A stretch of DNA of 64,000 nucleotides from Capsulimonas corticalis (GTDB lineage: Bacteria; Armatimonadota; Armatimonadia; Armatimonadales; Capsulimonadaceae). The stretch covers positions 2,170,001 to 2,234,000 of the forward strand of contig NZ_AP025739.1 in the NCBI RefSeq assembly GCF_003574315.2, read 5' to 3'. This document shows, piece after piece, positions 48,552-57,435 of the stretch. The notes under the pieces were generated by a model that made no database searches, had not been told where the DNA came from, and saw only the letters and a program-made list of their open reading frames with translations. The position numbers were made by a program, and so were the translations under genes. Every line of letters begins with the position of its first letter. Position 1 is the first letter of the stretch.

Positions 48552-51500
48552 ATGATAAAACCGCGGATTCGCCGATGCACTACCCTCGCACCTCTTGGCA
48601 TCCTGGCGTTTGCCGCATTCGCGCTGCCCGCCGCGCGAGTCGACGCGGCGGGGTCTCCCGATCTTGTGTGGATGCGGCCGGGCGCAAAACACGTGGGCGA
48701 TGTCGCGGTTTCGCCGGACGGTAAACTCCTCGCCCTCGTGACTGGCGACGCCGCTTCCCCAAACATCAAGCTGATCCGGCGCGCCGACGGCGTGTTTCTG
48801 CACATGATCCGCCTGAGCTATCCCGCCCTCGCCGTCACGTTTTCACCGGACTCGCATACCCTGGCCGTACGCTGCCATGTCGCGGATTTCCAGACCGACA
48901 CGCCTTCCTATTATCTGTTTCGTGTTTCGGATGGAGGGCTGATCCGCGCGTTTCCCGCGCTCGGCCTGGAATCGGCGAATCCGCTGCGCGACGACCGGAT
49001 TACGTTCACTCCAGACGGGAAACAGCTCGTCACGGATGAACTGTCGTTCGACCAGAGCGTGGTGGCGACGAGCATTTACAACGTACTGGACGGTTCGCTT
49101 CAGCCTCCGGCCATCGCGGGCTATGCGCCGGGATCGCTGGCCGCCGATCTGGGCGGCAATCTCCTGAGCGGGGCCCAATCGACCCTGGCGCCCGACGGCA
49201 GCCTGCGCTTTAGTTTTCTTTCCGATGGAACGGCCGCCTTGTGGAGCCCCGCGAACGGCGCGTATCTCGGCTCTGGGAGCTTTCAGGTCTCGGGAGGCCC
49301 CTGGACCAATCCCGTTTATTTGAGCCCGCAGCTTGTGGCGTTCGGTGGCCCGCAGGGCCTCTCCACCCTGTCGCTCGCCTCCCTCTCCGGCGGCGCGCCG
49401 CCCCACGTCCCGGTCGCGTTCGACGCTTTTATGAACGCCAAGGCGCTCTGGACATCACCGGATGCGAACCGCACGACGCTTCTGGCGCTTGGTTCGGTGG
49501 GCGGCTCTCCGGATGTGCTGCGAGTCTATCGGAAATTGCCCGGCGCATCCATTCCCGCCCCGCTCGATCTGGATATTTCCGCCTTTGAGCCGCTCGGCGG
49601 CGCCGCAATCACCCCCGAGGCGTCTTCTTATTTTGTCTCCGGCGTCGCCCTCGGCTTTCCGTGCGTCTTCGAAATCAACGCGCTGGGCGGGCCAGGAAAC
49701 TCCAGCCTCATCGAAAGAAGCCTGCTGGCGCACGCCGCGCGGGCGAACGGCGTCGCGTATTCCCCGGACGGGCAGATTGTCGTGACCGGCGGGGACGATG
49801 GCCGGTTATGCCTGTGGAGCGCGGCCGACGGTTCGCTCATTCGGACCGATGGAATTCATGAACCGATAGAAGCCGTGGCAATCTCGCCCAGCGGTCGATT
49901 TGTGGCTTATGCCGTCTCGGACAAAGTGGTGACGCTGGACCGCACCAATAACAGTTCGACCTATGTCTCCGTCACGGAGCCGTTCCGTCTCGCCTTTTCG
50001 CCCGATGGAGGCTATTTGGTCGCCGTGACGGGAGAACCGCAGGTCCGGGTCTGGTCCACGAGCCAATTGGCGACAGGTGGAATGCTACAATTCTATGCGG
50101 TCGGTGGATTTGGAACCGTTCAGGACGCCGTGTTTTCCCCGGATAGCGCGACAGTCGCCATCAAAAGCCTGAATCAGCTCTACTTCTGGACGATTGGCGG
50201 ATCCTATCCTGCGCCGATCGATCTGGGATCGAATGCGGCGAATGGATTTGGTCTCGCGTATTCGCCGGATGGAAGCCGGCTGGCGGTCGGCGGAGATCGA
50301 GATGTTTCCCTCGTCGATACGGCGGCCCATACGGTGGTGAAAACGCTGCACGATCCCGTGGCCTATGGGACCGCGTATGTCAGCAGTGTCGCCTACCGGC
50401 CGGACGGCGGCCTTCTGCTCTCGGCGCACGCCGACGGCGCGGTGCGCGCCTGGAATGCGGCTGCGGGAACGCTCCTCCAGACCTACTCGGAGGATACCGG
50501 TGTCCGCAATAGCTTTGGGCTGCTGGGGATCGCCGCCGCTCCGAACGGCTGCGATTTCGCTTATTGCTGGGACGACGGCTCGGTCAGTCTGGCGAACATG
50601 CCGGGACCGACGCCGCTGAAGGTTACGCTGGATACGTCCGCGACGGCCGCCAGCGCGACTTACAGCTCGGTCCTGTTCCACTGGACGACCAACCTGCCGG
50701 CGGACAGCCAGTCCGATATCGGCCTTTCCTTGCCGCCTTATGAAGCCGGAACGCCGCTCGACAGCGCGCGCGTGACCACGCACACGCAGACCATGACCGG
50801 TCTGATCCCTGCGACGACTTATCACTATCGAGTCCGGTCGACGGACGCGCGCGGCGTCACGCGCGACAGTGAGGATGCGACGTTCACCACACGCGCCGCG
50901 CCGACGCCGTCCCAGGTCGTCTTCCAGGTTCCGTCGGGCTACGGCGGCGTGGCGACCGTCGTGGGCGTCACCCTGACGACGCCTGCCGATGAGAACGGCG
51001 TTCAAGTGGCGATGTCCAGCTCGGACGCCCAGATGATTCCGGCGGGGACAAAGCTCACGATCCCTCCGGGCGCATCGGGCGCGTGGCTGAAGATCGTTCC
51101 GACCGCCGTCTCCGCGAACACGGTCGTGTCGGTCTCCGCCACGCTGAACGCGGTGACGAAAACCGCCACGCTGCCCATCAATCCGCCGCTGCTGACCGCC
51201 CTCTCCACGATCGCGTCCGTTGCCGGCGGTCAGCCGCTGGCGGTCAAGGCGACTCTGCAAGGCGCCGCGCCGGCGGGCGGCCTGATCGTGCCGGTGTCGA
51301 GTCCTTCTTCGGCCATTATCGGCGGCTCCATCACCATTCCCGCCGGCGCGACCAGCGGAACGACGACGCTCGCCACGCGCCTGGTGAACGCCAATACGCC
51401 GGTGACGCTGACGGCGACGTCCAATGGGACTTCGCGGACTGTAAGTGTGACCGTCCAGCCGACGATCCAGTCGATCGCGTTTGCCGCCGCCGGCGGCTAT

Positions 51501-52310
51501 GGCGGGGTGAGCACGAGCGTGGGGGTTTCTCTCTATGTGCCGGCGGGACCGAATGGGGTGACGATTGCGTTGTCGAGCCCTGGATCGACGCTGTTCCCGG
51601 CGGGAACGACCGTGACGATTCCGGCCGGCGCTTACGGCGCGTGGATCCGATGCACGCCTGCTCCCGTCGCGTCCGCCACCGTCATCACCGCGACGGCGAC
51701 CCTGGGATCCGTGAGCCGGAGCGCGACATACGCCGTGAACGCTCCCGCTCTGACAAGCTTCGTTCCCGCCAGTTCCGTTCTTGGCGGCCAGCCGCTGTCC
51801 GCGCGGGTGACCCTGACCAGCCCCGCGCCTGCGGGCGGCGCCCTGGTCAGCGTCACAAGCAATTCTCCGGCAATCACGGGGGGCGCCGTCACGGTTCCCG
51901 CCGGAGCGACCACGGCGACGGCTTTGCTCACCACGCACCCCGTCAGCGCCGCCGCTTCCGTGACATTGACGGCGGCCTGGAAATCCGTATCCCTCACGGG
52001 GAATGTCGCCGTTCAGCCGTCGTTCCAATCGATCGTCTTCGCCGCGGCTTCTGGTTATGGCGGGGCAAGCACGAGCCTCGGCGTCGCGCTCTACACGCCG
52101 GCGGGCCCGGGCGGGCTGACCGTAACGCTCTCCAGTTCGGATACAAAAATGATCCCGGCGGGAACCACTCTGACGATCCCCACCGGCTCCTACAGCGCCT
52201 GGATGCGCGTGACGCCCTCGGTTGTCGTGTCGGATACCGCGGTCACCGCCACGGCGGCGCTGGGATCGTTTACCAAGAGCGCGACCTACACAGTGAAAAA
52301 GAATCCGTAA
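48552..52310 (+). CDS. Secreted WD40-like propeller protein with A-B-A-B-A Ig-like cassette
   Basis: A 1252-residue exported protein; GAAGGAAATAGG precedes the ATG. After a signal peptide (about 1-33) there are many WD40-like units (VAVSPDGKLLALVTGD, VAYSPDGQIVVTGGDDGRL, LAYSPDGSRLAVGGDRDV; about 45-690), probably two propellers. A fibronectin III-like domain (about 695-790, TYHYRVRSTDARG) is next. Five Ig-like modules close the protein: type A (GYGGVSTSVGVSLY, SSSDxxxIPAGT) alternating with type B (GGQPLxVKATLxGxAPAGG). The same five-module cassette ends the two proteins at 53701 and 57436. It is divergent from the pseudokinase gene across 137 bases. Function unknown; a surface scaffold is likely. 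Confidence 0.78.
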   Translation: MIKPRIRRCTTLAPLGILAFAAFALPAARVDAAGSPDLVWMRPGAKHVGDVAVSPDGKLLALVTGDAASPNIKLIRRADGVFLHMIRLSYPALAVTFSPDSHTLAVRCHVADFQTDTPSYYLFRVSDGGLIRAFPALGLESANPLRDDRITFTPDGKQLVTDELSFDQSVVATSIYNVLDGSLQPPAIAGYAPGSLAADLGGNLLSGAQSTLAPDGSLRFSFLSDGTAALWSPANGAYLGSGSFQVSGGPWTNPVYLSPQLVAFGGPQGLSTLSLASLSGGAPPHVPVAFDAFMNAKALWTSPDANRTTLLALGSVGGSPDVLRVYRKLPGASIPAPLDLDISAFEPLGGAAITPEASSYFVSGVALGFPCVFEINALGGPGNSSLIERSLLAHAARANGVAYSPDGQIVVTGGDDGRLCLWSAADGSLIRTDGIHEPIEAVAISPSGRFVAYAVSDKVVTLDRTNNSSTYVSVTEPFRLAFSPDGGYLVAVTGEPQVRVWSTSQLATGGMLQFYAVGGFGTVQDAVFSPDSATVAIKSLNQLYFWTIGGSYPAPIDLGSNAANGFGLAYSPDGSRLAVGGDRDVSLVDTAAHTVVKTLHDPVAYGTAYVSSVAYRPDGGLLLSAHADGAVRAWNAAAGTLLQTYSEDTGVRNSFGLLGIAAAPNGCDFAYCWDDGSVSLANMPGPTPLKVTLDTSATAASATYSSVLFHWTTNLPADSQSDIGLSLPPYEAGTPLDSARVTTHTQTMTGLIPATTYHYRVRSTDARGVTRDSEDATFTTRAAPTPSQVVFQVPSGYGGVATVVGVTLTTPADENGVQVAMSSSDAQMIPAGTKLTIPPGASGAWLKIVPTAVSANTVVSVSATLNAVTKTATLPINPPLLTALSTIASVAGGQPLAVKATLQGAAPAGGLIVPVSSPSSAIIGGSITIPAGATSGTTTLATRLVNANTPVTLTATSNGTSRTVSVTVQPTIQSIAFAAAGGYGGVSTSVGVSLYVPAGPNGVTIALSSPGSTLFPAGTTVTIPAGAYGAWIRCTPAPVASATVITATATLGSVSRSATYAVNAPALTSFVPASSVLGGQPLSARVTLTSPAPAGGALVSVTSNSPAITGGAVTVPAGATTATALLTTHPVSAAASVTLTAAWKSVSLTGNVAVQPSFQSIVFAAASGYGGASTSLGVALYTPAGPGGLTVTLSSSDTKMIPAGTTLTIPTGSYSAWMRVTPSVVVSDTAVTATAALGSFTKSATYTVKKNP

Positions 52311-52336
52311 CTCCCATTCATTGTCCGCGTGTTTCG

Positions 52337-52379
52337 CCCTCAAGCCTTCCGAACGGAAGCGTTTGGGGGCGTTTTTTTT
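52337..52379 (+). terminator. Rho-independent terminator after the WD40-like gene
   Basis: An imperfect stem (CCCTCAAGCCTTCCG with CGGAAGCGTTTGGGGG) with a 2-base loop, followed directly by GCG and T8 (52372-52379). Confidence 0.78.
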
Positions 52380-52430
52380 GCCGCGCGAAAACGTCCTTCC
52401 TACTTTCCGTAAGAATTTAGCAAGTGAGCC

Positions 52431-52459
52431 TTGACAGCGATGCGAGTATGCCATATGAT
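52431..52459 (+). promoter_or_regulatory. Sigma-70 promoter for the HAF gene
   Basis: TTGACA at 52431-52436 and TATGAT at 52454-52459 with a 17-base spacer. The expected start near 52466 gives a short leader to ATG 52482, supporting that start. Confidence 0.7.
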
Positions 52460-52481
52460 GTGATGGGCTCCAGGTATCCGT

Positions 52482-53636
52482 ATGCCTTTTTACGGATGGT
52501 TCACTCGTGGTCCGCAACGTTTTCTTTCTGGTTCCCATCGATTCACGCTTCGCGTCGCGGAAAGTTGTCCTGTTTTGAAGCTGCCGTACTTAGTTTTTAT
52601 TGCGTTCTTCGGATTTTGCTCCGCGCCGGCTCCGGCGGCGCCCGTCGCCGGCGCTCCGCAATACCAATTGACGGATCTGGGCGTCACCCCTTTTATCGCC
52701 GACAATACCTCGCTCAGCATTGACGCCGACGGTTCGGTGGGGCTGTGGCGCGCGGACGCGGAGGGCGCGGCGCAGGCCGCGCTTTGGCGCAATGGAGCGA
52801 CGGCGCTGTTTTTGCGAAACCCCGGCTATCGCAGCTCGGTCAGCCGCTCGCTGAGCGCCGGCGGGACGCTGGTCGTGGGATGGACAAGCACCTCCGGCAA
52901 CTCCGTGGACAGTCTGGCGACGACCCGGGCGTTCTTCGCGCGGGGCGGGAAGCCGGTCGTGCTGGGAACGCTCGGCGGCCGAGACAGCCAGGCGTTTGGC
53001 GTCAACGCGAAAGGGCTCATCGTGGGAGCCGCGCAGACCAAGGCGCGGGAGCGTCACGCCTTCGTGTTGTCTTCCGGCGGCGTCATGCGCGATTTGGGGC
53101 TGCTGCCGGCCGGCCGCTCCAGCGCCGCCTACGCCGTGAACGCCGCCGGAGCGATTGTCGGCGCCGCCGATGCGCCGCTGGCCGGGGCGAAGATTTTCAT
53201 GAACCACGCCGTGCTGTGGCGCGGCGGCAAAATGACGGATTTAGGGCTGCTGCCGGAGGGGCAGTGGGCCTACGCCACCGCAATTAATAGCCGTGGCGAT
53301 ATCGTGGGACTGGCCGGCGTCAAGGCCGACACGCGCGCCTTTTTGTATCGCGAGGGCCATATGATCGATCTCGGATCTCCCGGCGACGATCCCGTGAGCG
53401 CGCGAGCGATTGGCGACAATGGCGAGATTGTCGGAATGTTCGCGGTCAACGAGCGCATCCACCATGCGTTTCTTTGGAAGAACGGCGAGATCGCGGACCT
53501 CAATACATACCTGCCGAAAGGCTCGGGATGGACGCTGCTTCAGGGCGACGGCGTAAACGCGCGGGGCCAGATCGTGTGCCAGGCGCGCAGCGCGCAGGGC
53601 GAAATCCACGCGGTGCTGCTGACGCCCGTGCAATAA
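52482..53636 (+). CDS. Secreted HAF-repeat protein
   Basis: Up to 384 residues, essentially all HAF-type extracellular repeats after the export signal: QLTDLGVTPF, LGTLGGRDSQAFGVNAKG, RDLGLLPAGRSSAAYAVNAAG, TDLGLLPEGQWAYATAINSRG, IDLGSPGDDPVSARAIGDNG, each with HAFLW-like closing. This pattern builds a beta propeller. The hydrophobic signal (LPYLVFIAFFGFCSAPAPAAP) sits 33 residues in, so a TTG at 52575 is an alternative start; the promoter position favours ATG 52482. It is 64 bases upstream of the PQQ-like gene, and a fragment of its 3' end recurs at 57312-57372. Function unknown. Confidence 0.75.
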   Translation: MPFYGWFTRGPQRFLSGSHRFTLRVAESCPVLKLPYLVFIAFFGFCSAPAPAAPVAGAPQYQLTDLGVTPFIADNTSLSIDADGSVGLWRADAEGAAQAALWRNGATALFLRNPGYRSSVSRSLSAGGTLVVGWTSTSGNSVDSLATTRAFFARGGKPVVLGTLGGRDSQAFGVNAKGLIVGAAQTKARERHAFVLSSGGVMRDLGLLPAGRSSAAYAVNAAGAIVGAADAPLAGAKIFMNHAVLWRGGKMTDLGLLPEGQWAYATAINSRGDIVGLAGVKADTRAFLYREGHMIDLGSPGDDPVSARAIGDNGEIVGMFAVNERIHHAFLWKNGEIADLNTYLPKGSGWTLLQGDGVNARGQIVCQARSAQGEIHAVLLTPVQ

Positions 53637-53700
53637 GAGCATTTTTATTCAGATATAATCAACGGCGAATTCTTTGGGATAATCGCAGGAGAATGGTGAC

Positions 53701-56700
53701 ATGGATCGACGACGACTTGCAGGTAGATTTTCCCAATTGGCGTTCGGCGCGGCCGCCGCGCTGGCGCTTGGCTCGGCTGCGTCTTTTGGCGCGCCCGTCA
53801 CGGTGTGGACGCAGCACAATGACAACTCTCGCACCGGCCAGAACACGCAGGAGTCGGTGCTCAATGTCTCCAACGTCAATAAGAGCACGTTTGGAAAGCT
53901 TTTCAGCTATCCAGTCGACGATCAAGTTTACGCGCAGCCGCTTTACGTGCCGGGGCTGACCATGCCCGTTGACGGCAAAACACATAATGTGGTCTTCGTG
54001 GCCACCGTCAACAACTCGCTCTACGCATTTGACGCCGATAACCCCGCCGCCGACGGCGGACAGCCGCTCTGGAGCGTCAATTTCACTCCGGGGAGCTGCC
54101 GCCCGCCGATCAAGAGTGATATTGCCGGCTGGTACAACGACTTTGACAACAACATGGGTATCGTCGGCACCCCCGTGATCGATACGGCCTCGGGAACGCT
54201 TTATGTCGTCTCCCGCTGGACGGACGGCAGCGTCTTCAACCAGGATCTGCACGCGATCGATATCCATACCGGCGAAGAGCGGGCGAACAGCCCGCAGTCG
54301 ATCGATGCGGAGTATGTCGCGGGCGCAGTCACGACTGGCTTTGACGCGCGCCTGCAGAACCAGCGCCCGGCGCTGCTGCTGCAAAACGGCGTCGTCTATA
54401 TCGCGTGGGCGTCCCATGGCGACACCAGTCCTTACCATGGCTGGATTATCGGCTACAAGGCGTCGGATCTGTCTCAGGTCGCGGTCTGGAACTCCTCGCC
54501 GACCGGCGATATGTCGTCAATCTGGCAGTCTGGACAGGGCCTCACGACAGACGCCGCCGGCAATATCTATTTCATGACCGGCAACGGCACGTTCGATGGA
54601 ACAACGAACTTCGGCGAAAGCGTGCTCAAGCTGACGCCGTCCACGTCCGGGGCTCTTACCTTTAAAGACTTCTTTGCTCCCTCCAACTGGGATACGCTGA
54701 ACGCGTGGGACGCTGATCTGGGTTCGGCGGGCATCCTGGGCATTCCCGGAACCAAGCTGATCCTCGGCGGCGGCAAGGAAGGCAAGCTCTACCTGCTGAA
54801 CACGGACAACCTGGGGAAGGTGAACAGTGTTGACAATGTCGTGCAGGAGTTTCAGGCGACCTCGCCGGCCGCCGGCCAGACCGGGCATATTCACGGGACG
54901 CCTGTCTATTGGCGCAATCCATCCGGTCAGTACATCTATGTTTGGGGCGAGAACGATTATCTGCGCCAGTATCAGTTCCTGAACGGCGTGGACGCCAACC
55001 ACGGCTCGTTCAACACCTCCGCCATCGCGCACAGTCCATTCCGGGCGCCGCTGTACAACGGCGGAATGCCGGGCGGCTTCCTTTCGATTTCGTCGAACGG
55101 AAACGCCGCCAATTCAGGCATCGTCTGGGCGGCTACGCCCTACGACGACAACGCCAACCAGCAGACGGTCGCGGGAGTTCTTTCGGCGTTCGACGCCTCG
55201 AATGTCTCGCATGTGCTCTGGACCAGCAAGGACTTCCCATCGCGCGACGACATCGGCCGGTTCGCCAAGTTCGTTCCGCCCACGGTCACCAACGGCAAAG
55301 TCTATGTCCCGAGCTGGGGCGACGGCAATGGCGGTCCCTGCCAGTTGTGCGTCTACGGCCTGCTGCCCACGCCCGTGGGTGGCGCGGGACTGCGCGTCGA
55401 TTACTACAACGATTCGCCGGACTCGTCTTACCCGCTGTCGGATCCGTTCAGCGGGACGCCGGTTCTGACCCGTGTCGATTCCACGGTGGACTTCAATTGG
55501 GGCGCTAACTCGCCGACCCCGATTGTTACCACCGATCATTTCTCGGCGCAATGGCGCGGCCGTGTTCTCGCGCCGACGACCGGCAATTACACCTTATACA
55601 CCAACACCGACGACGGCGTGCGCCTCTGGGTCGGCGGCCAGCTGATGATCGATCAGTGGAACGACCAGGGGGCGACCGAGTACGCTACCCCGGTCATTTC
55701 CATGGTCGCCGGGCAGAAGTACGATATCGAAATGGATTATTTCGAGGATGTCGGCGACGCCGTCGCGCAATTGTCCTGGTCCGGTCCGAACATCGCCAAG
55801 CAGATCATTCCGCAGTCGCAGCTGTTTCTCCCGGCGACGCTGAAGACGATCGGGTTCAATGCGGTCTCTGGACCCGGCGGCGTGGCGGTGGGGGTGGGCG
55901 TGGCGCTGACTGATACGGCAAGCGCCGGCGGGACTTACGTGGCGATGTCCAGCTCGGACACCAGCGCGATTCCCCCCAACACGCTTCTGAAGATCCCCGC
56001 CGGCGCGACCAGCGCCTGGCTGGCCGTGACTCCCAAGCCGGTTACGTCCGACACCCAGATCACCGCGACTGCCTATGACGGCTATACAAGTAAGAGCGCA
56101 AGCTTCCTCGTCACCGCGCTGGCGCTCAAAACGCTGACAACCGCCTCCGTGGTTGGCGGGGAAAACCTCTCCGTGACGGCGACTCTGCAAGGGAAGGCTC
56201 CCGCCGGCGGCGCCACGATCCCGGTGAAAAGCAGCTCTCCAGCGATTGCCGGCGGATCGATCGTCATTCCCGCCGGATCGTCCAGCGGAACGGTGTCGCT
56301 TACGACGAATGTTGTCAAGACCGACACTGCGGTAACGCTCAGCGGAACCTACGGTGGCGCGACGATCACGACAAACGTCACACTCCGGGCCTCGTTCCAG
56401 TCGTTCAGCTTCGCAGCCCCCAGCGGCTACGGCGGCGTTCCCACATCGCTTGGCATAGGGCTCTATGGCCCCGCCGCCGCGGGCGGCGTCACCATCAAGC
56501 TCGCCAGCCCGGGTTCGACCCTGATTCCTGCGGGGACAACGGTGACGATCCCCGCCGGTTCTTCGGGCATCTGGTATAAAGTGACCCCGGCTCCGGTCAA
56601 TACGGATACCGTGATTACCGCGACCGCAACTCTGGGAGCCTTAACTCGTCAAGCCTCCTATACCGTGAAGGCGGCGGTGCTGCACAGCATCACCGCCGGC

Positions 56701-57237
56701 GCTACCGTGCCTGGCGGAACTCCGCTCACCGTCCATGCTACTTTGCTGAGCCCCGCGCCGACCGGCGGCGTGTCAGTCTCGGTAACGAGCAATTCATTGT
56801 CGGTAACCGGCGGCTCAATCGTCATCCCTGCGGGAGCGCTCACGGCGCAGGCGACATTCGCAACAAAGCCGGTCGGCGCCGATACACCGGTGATATTGAC
56901 TGGAACGTTCAACAGCGTCACGCAAACGGCGAATGTTACGGTTCAACCGGCGATCCAGAATGTCGCATTCAACGTTCCCAGCGGCAAAGGCGGGGTCGCG
57001 ACGGCGTTAGGAGTGGTTCTCTATGGACCCGCTCCCACCGGCGGCGTGGCGGTGAAGATCTCCAGTCCGAACACTGGGCTGATCCCCGCAGGAGCCACGC
57101 TGACGATCCCCGCCGGTTCGTCCAGCGCCTGGTATAAAATCATCCCGCCGGTGGTCACCACGAATACGATCATCACCGGGACCGCAACCATCGGTTCCGC
57201 CAGCAAAAGCGCAACGTATACCGTGACGCCTCACTAA
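53701..57237 (+). CDS. Secreted PQQ-like propeller, PA14 and Ig-cassette protein, copy 1
   Basis: A 1178-residue exported protein. The Arg-rich N-terminus MDRRRLAGRFSQLAFGAAAA could be a Tat-like or Sec signal (no full twin-Arg consensus). A PQQ/quinoprotein-like beta propeller follows (about 35-555; NNSLYAFDADNP, GKLYLLNTDNLG, YGENDYLRQYQF-like). PA14 (about 560-705; GLRVDYYNDS, NYTLYTNTDDGVRLWVGGQ, YDIEMDYFED) may bind carbohydrate. The end is the A-B-A-B-A cassette of Ig-like modules (about 710-1178) shared with 48552 and 57436. No heme site is seen, so dehydrogenase activity is doubtful; a sugar-binding surface protein is more likely. Confidence 0.8.
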   Translation: MDRRRLAGRFSQLAFGAAAALALGSAASFGAPVTVWTQHNDNSRTGQNTQESVLNVSNVNKSTFGKLFSYPVDDQVYAQPLYVPGLTMPVDGKTHNVVFVATVNNSLYAFDADNPAADGGQPLWSVNFTPGSCRPPIKSDIAGWYNDFDNNMGIVGTPVIDTASGTLYVVSRWTDGSVFNQDLHAIDIHTGEERANSPQSIDAEYVAGAVTTGFDARLQNQRPALLLQNGVVYIAWASHGDTSPYHGWIIGYKASDLSQVAVWNSSPTGDMSSIWQSGQGLTTDAAGNIYFMTGNGTFDGTTNFGESVLKLTPSTSGALTFKDFFAPSNWDTLNAWDADLGSAGILGIPGTKLILGGGKEGKLYLLNTDNLGKVNSVDNVVQEFQATSPAAGQTGHIHGTPVYWRNPSGQYIYVWGENDYLRQYQFLNGVDANHGSFNTSAIAHSPFRAPLYNGGMPGGFLSISSNGNAANSGIVWAATPYDDNANQQTVAGVLSAFDASNVSHVLWTSKDFPSRDDIGRFAKFVPPTVTNGKVYVPSWGDGNGGPCQLCVYGLLPTPVGGAGLRVDYYNDSPDSSYPLSDPFSGTPVLTRVDSTVDFNWGANSPTPIVTTDHFSAQWRGRVLAPTTGNYTLYTNTDDGVRLWVGGQLMIDQWNDQGATEYATPVISMVAGQKYDIEMDYFEDVGDAVAQLSWSGPNIAKQIIPQSQLFLPATLKTIGFNAVSGPGGVAVGVGVALTDTASAGGTYVAMSSSDTSAIPPNTLLKIPAGATSAWLAVTPKPVTSDTQITATAYDGYTSKSASFLVTALALKTLTTASVVGGENLSVTATLQGKAPAGGATIPVKSSSPAIAGGSIVIPAGSSSGTVSLTTNVVKTDTAVTLSGTYGGATITTNVTLRASFQSFSFAAPSGYGGVPTSLGIGLYGPAAAGGVTIKLASPGSTLIPAGTTVTIPAGSSGIWYKVTPAPVNTDTVITATATLGALTRQASYTVKAAVLHSITAGATVPGGTPLTVHATLLSPAPTGGVSVSVTSNSLSVTGGSIVIPAGALTAQATFATKPVGADTPVILTGTFNSVTQTANVTVQPAIQNVAFNVPSGKGGVATALGVVLYGPAPTGGVAVKISSPNTGLIPAGATLTIPAGSSSAWYKIIPPVVTTNTIITGTATIGSASKSATYTVTPH

Positions 57238-57250
57238 AAGAATGCGATCT

Positions 57251-57288
57251 CCCCGTCCCGCCTCTTTCTGAGAGGCGGGAAACCGGGG
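57251..57288 (+). terminator. Nested hairpin after copy 1
   Basis: An inner perfect 9-bp stem CCCGCCTCT / AGAGGCGGG (57257-57265 with 57271-57279) inside an outer CCCCG/CGGGG pairing. No T-run follows, so termination efficiency is uncertain. Confidence 0.45.
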
Positions 57289-57311
57289 CCGCGTACGCCG
57301 TCGGGGCAGTG

Positions 57312-57372
57312 TCGTGGGACTGGCCGGCGTCAAGGTCAAATCCACACGGCGCCGCTGACGCTTTTGCAACAA
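57312..57372 (+). pseudogene. Remnant of the HAF gene 3' end left by tandem duplication
   Basis: Bases 57312-57335 are identical to 53302-53325 inside the HAF gene. The next stretch (AAATCCACACGGCGCCGCTG ACG...) matches the HAF gene's last codons near 53603-53636, with the roughly 280 bases in between deleted. The leader after it also matches the leader of copy 1. So the duplicated unit was the HAF gene end plus the PQQ-like gene, and the HAF part then decayed. Confidence 0.75.
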
Positions 57373-57435
57373 GAGCATTTTTATTTGGATAAATCAACGA
57401 CGAATTCTTCGGGATAATCACAGGAGAACGGTGAT

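Noticed and set aside
50085-52538. An 817-codon minus-strand open frame opposite the WD40-like gene
   Set aside because: Arg/Gly-rich, low-complexity translation with no motif; the plus-strand product has signal peptide and repeated domains.
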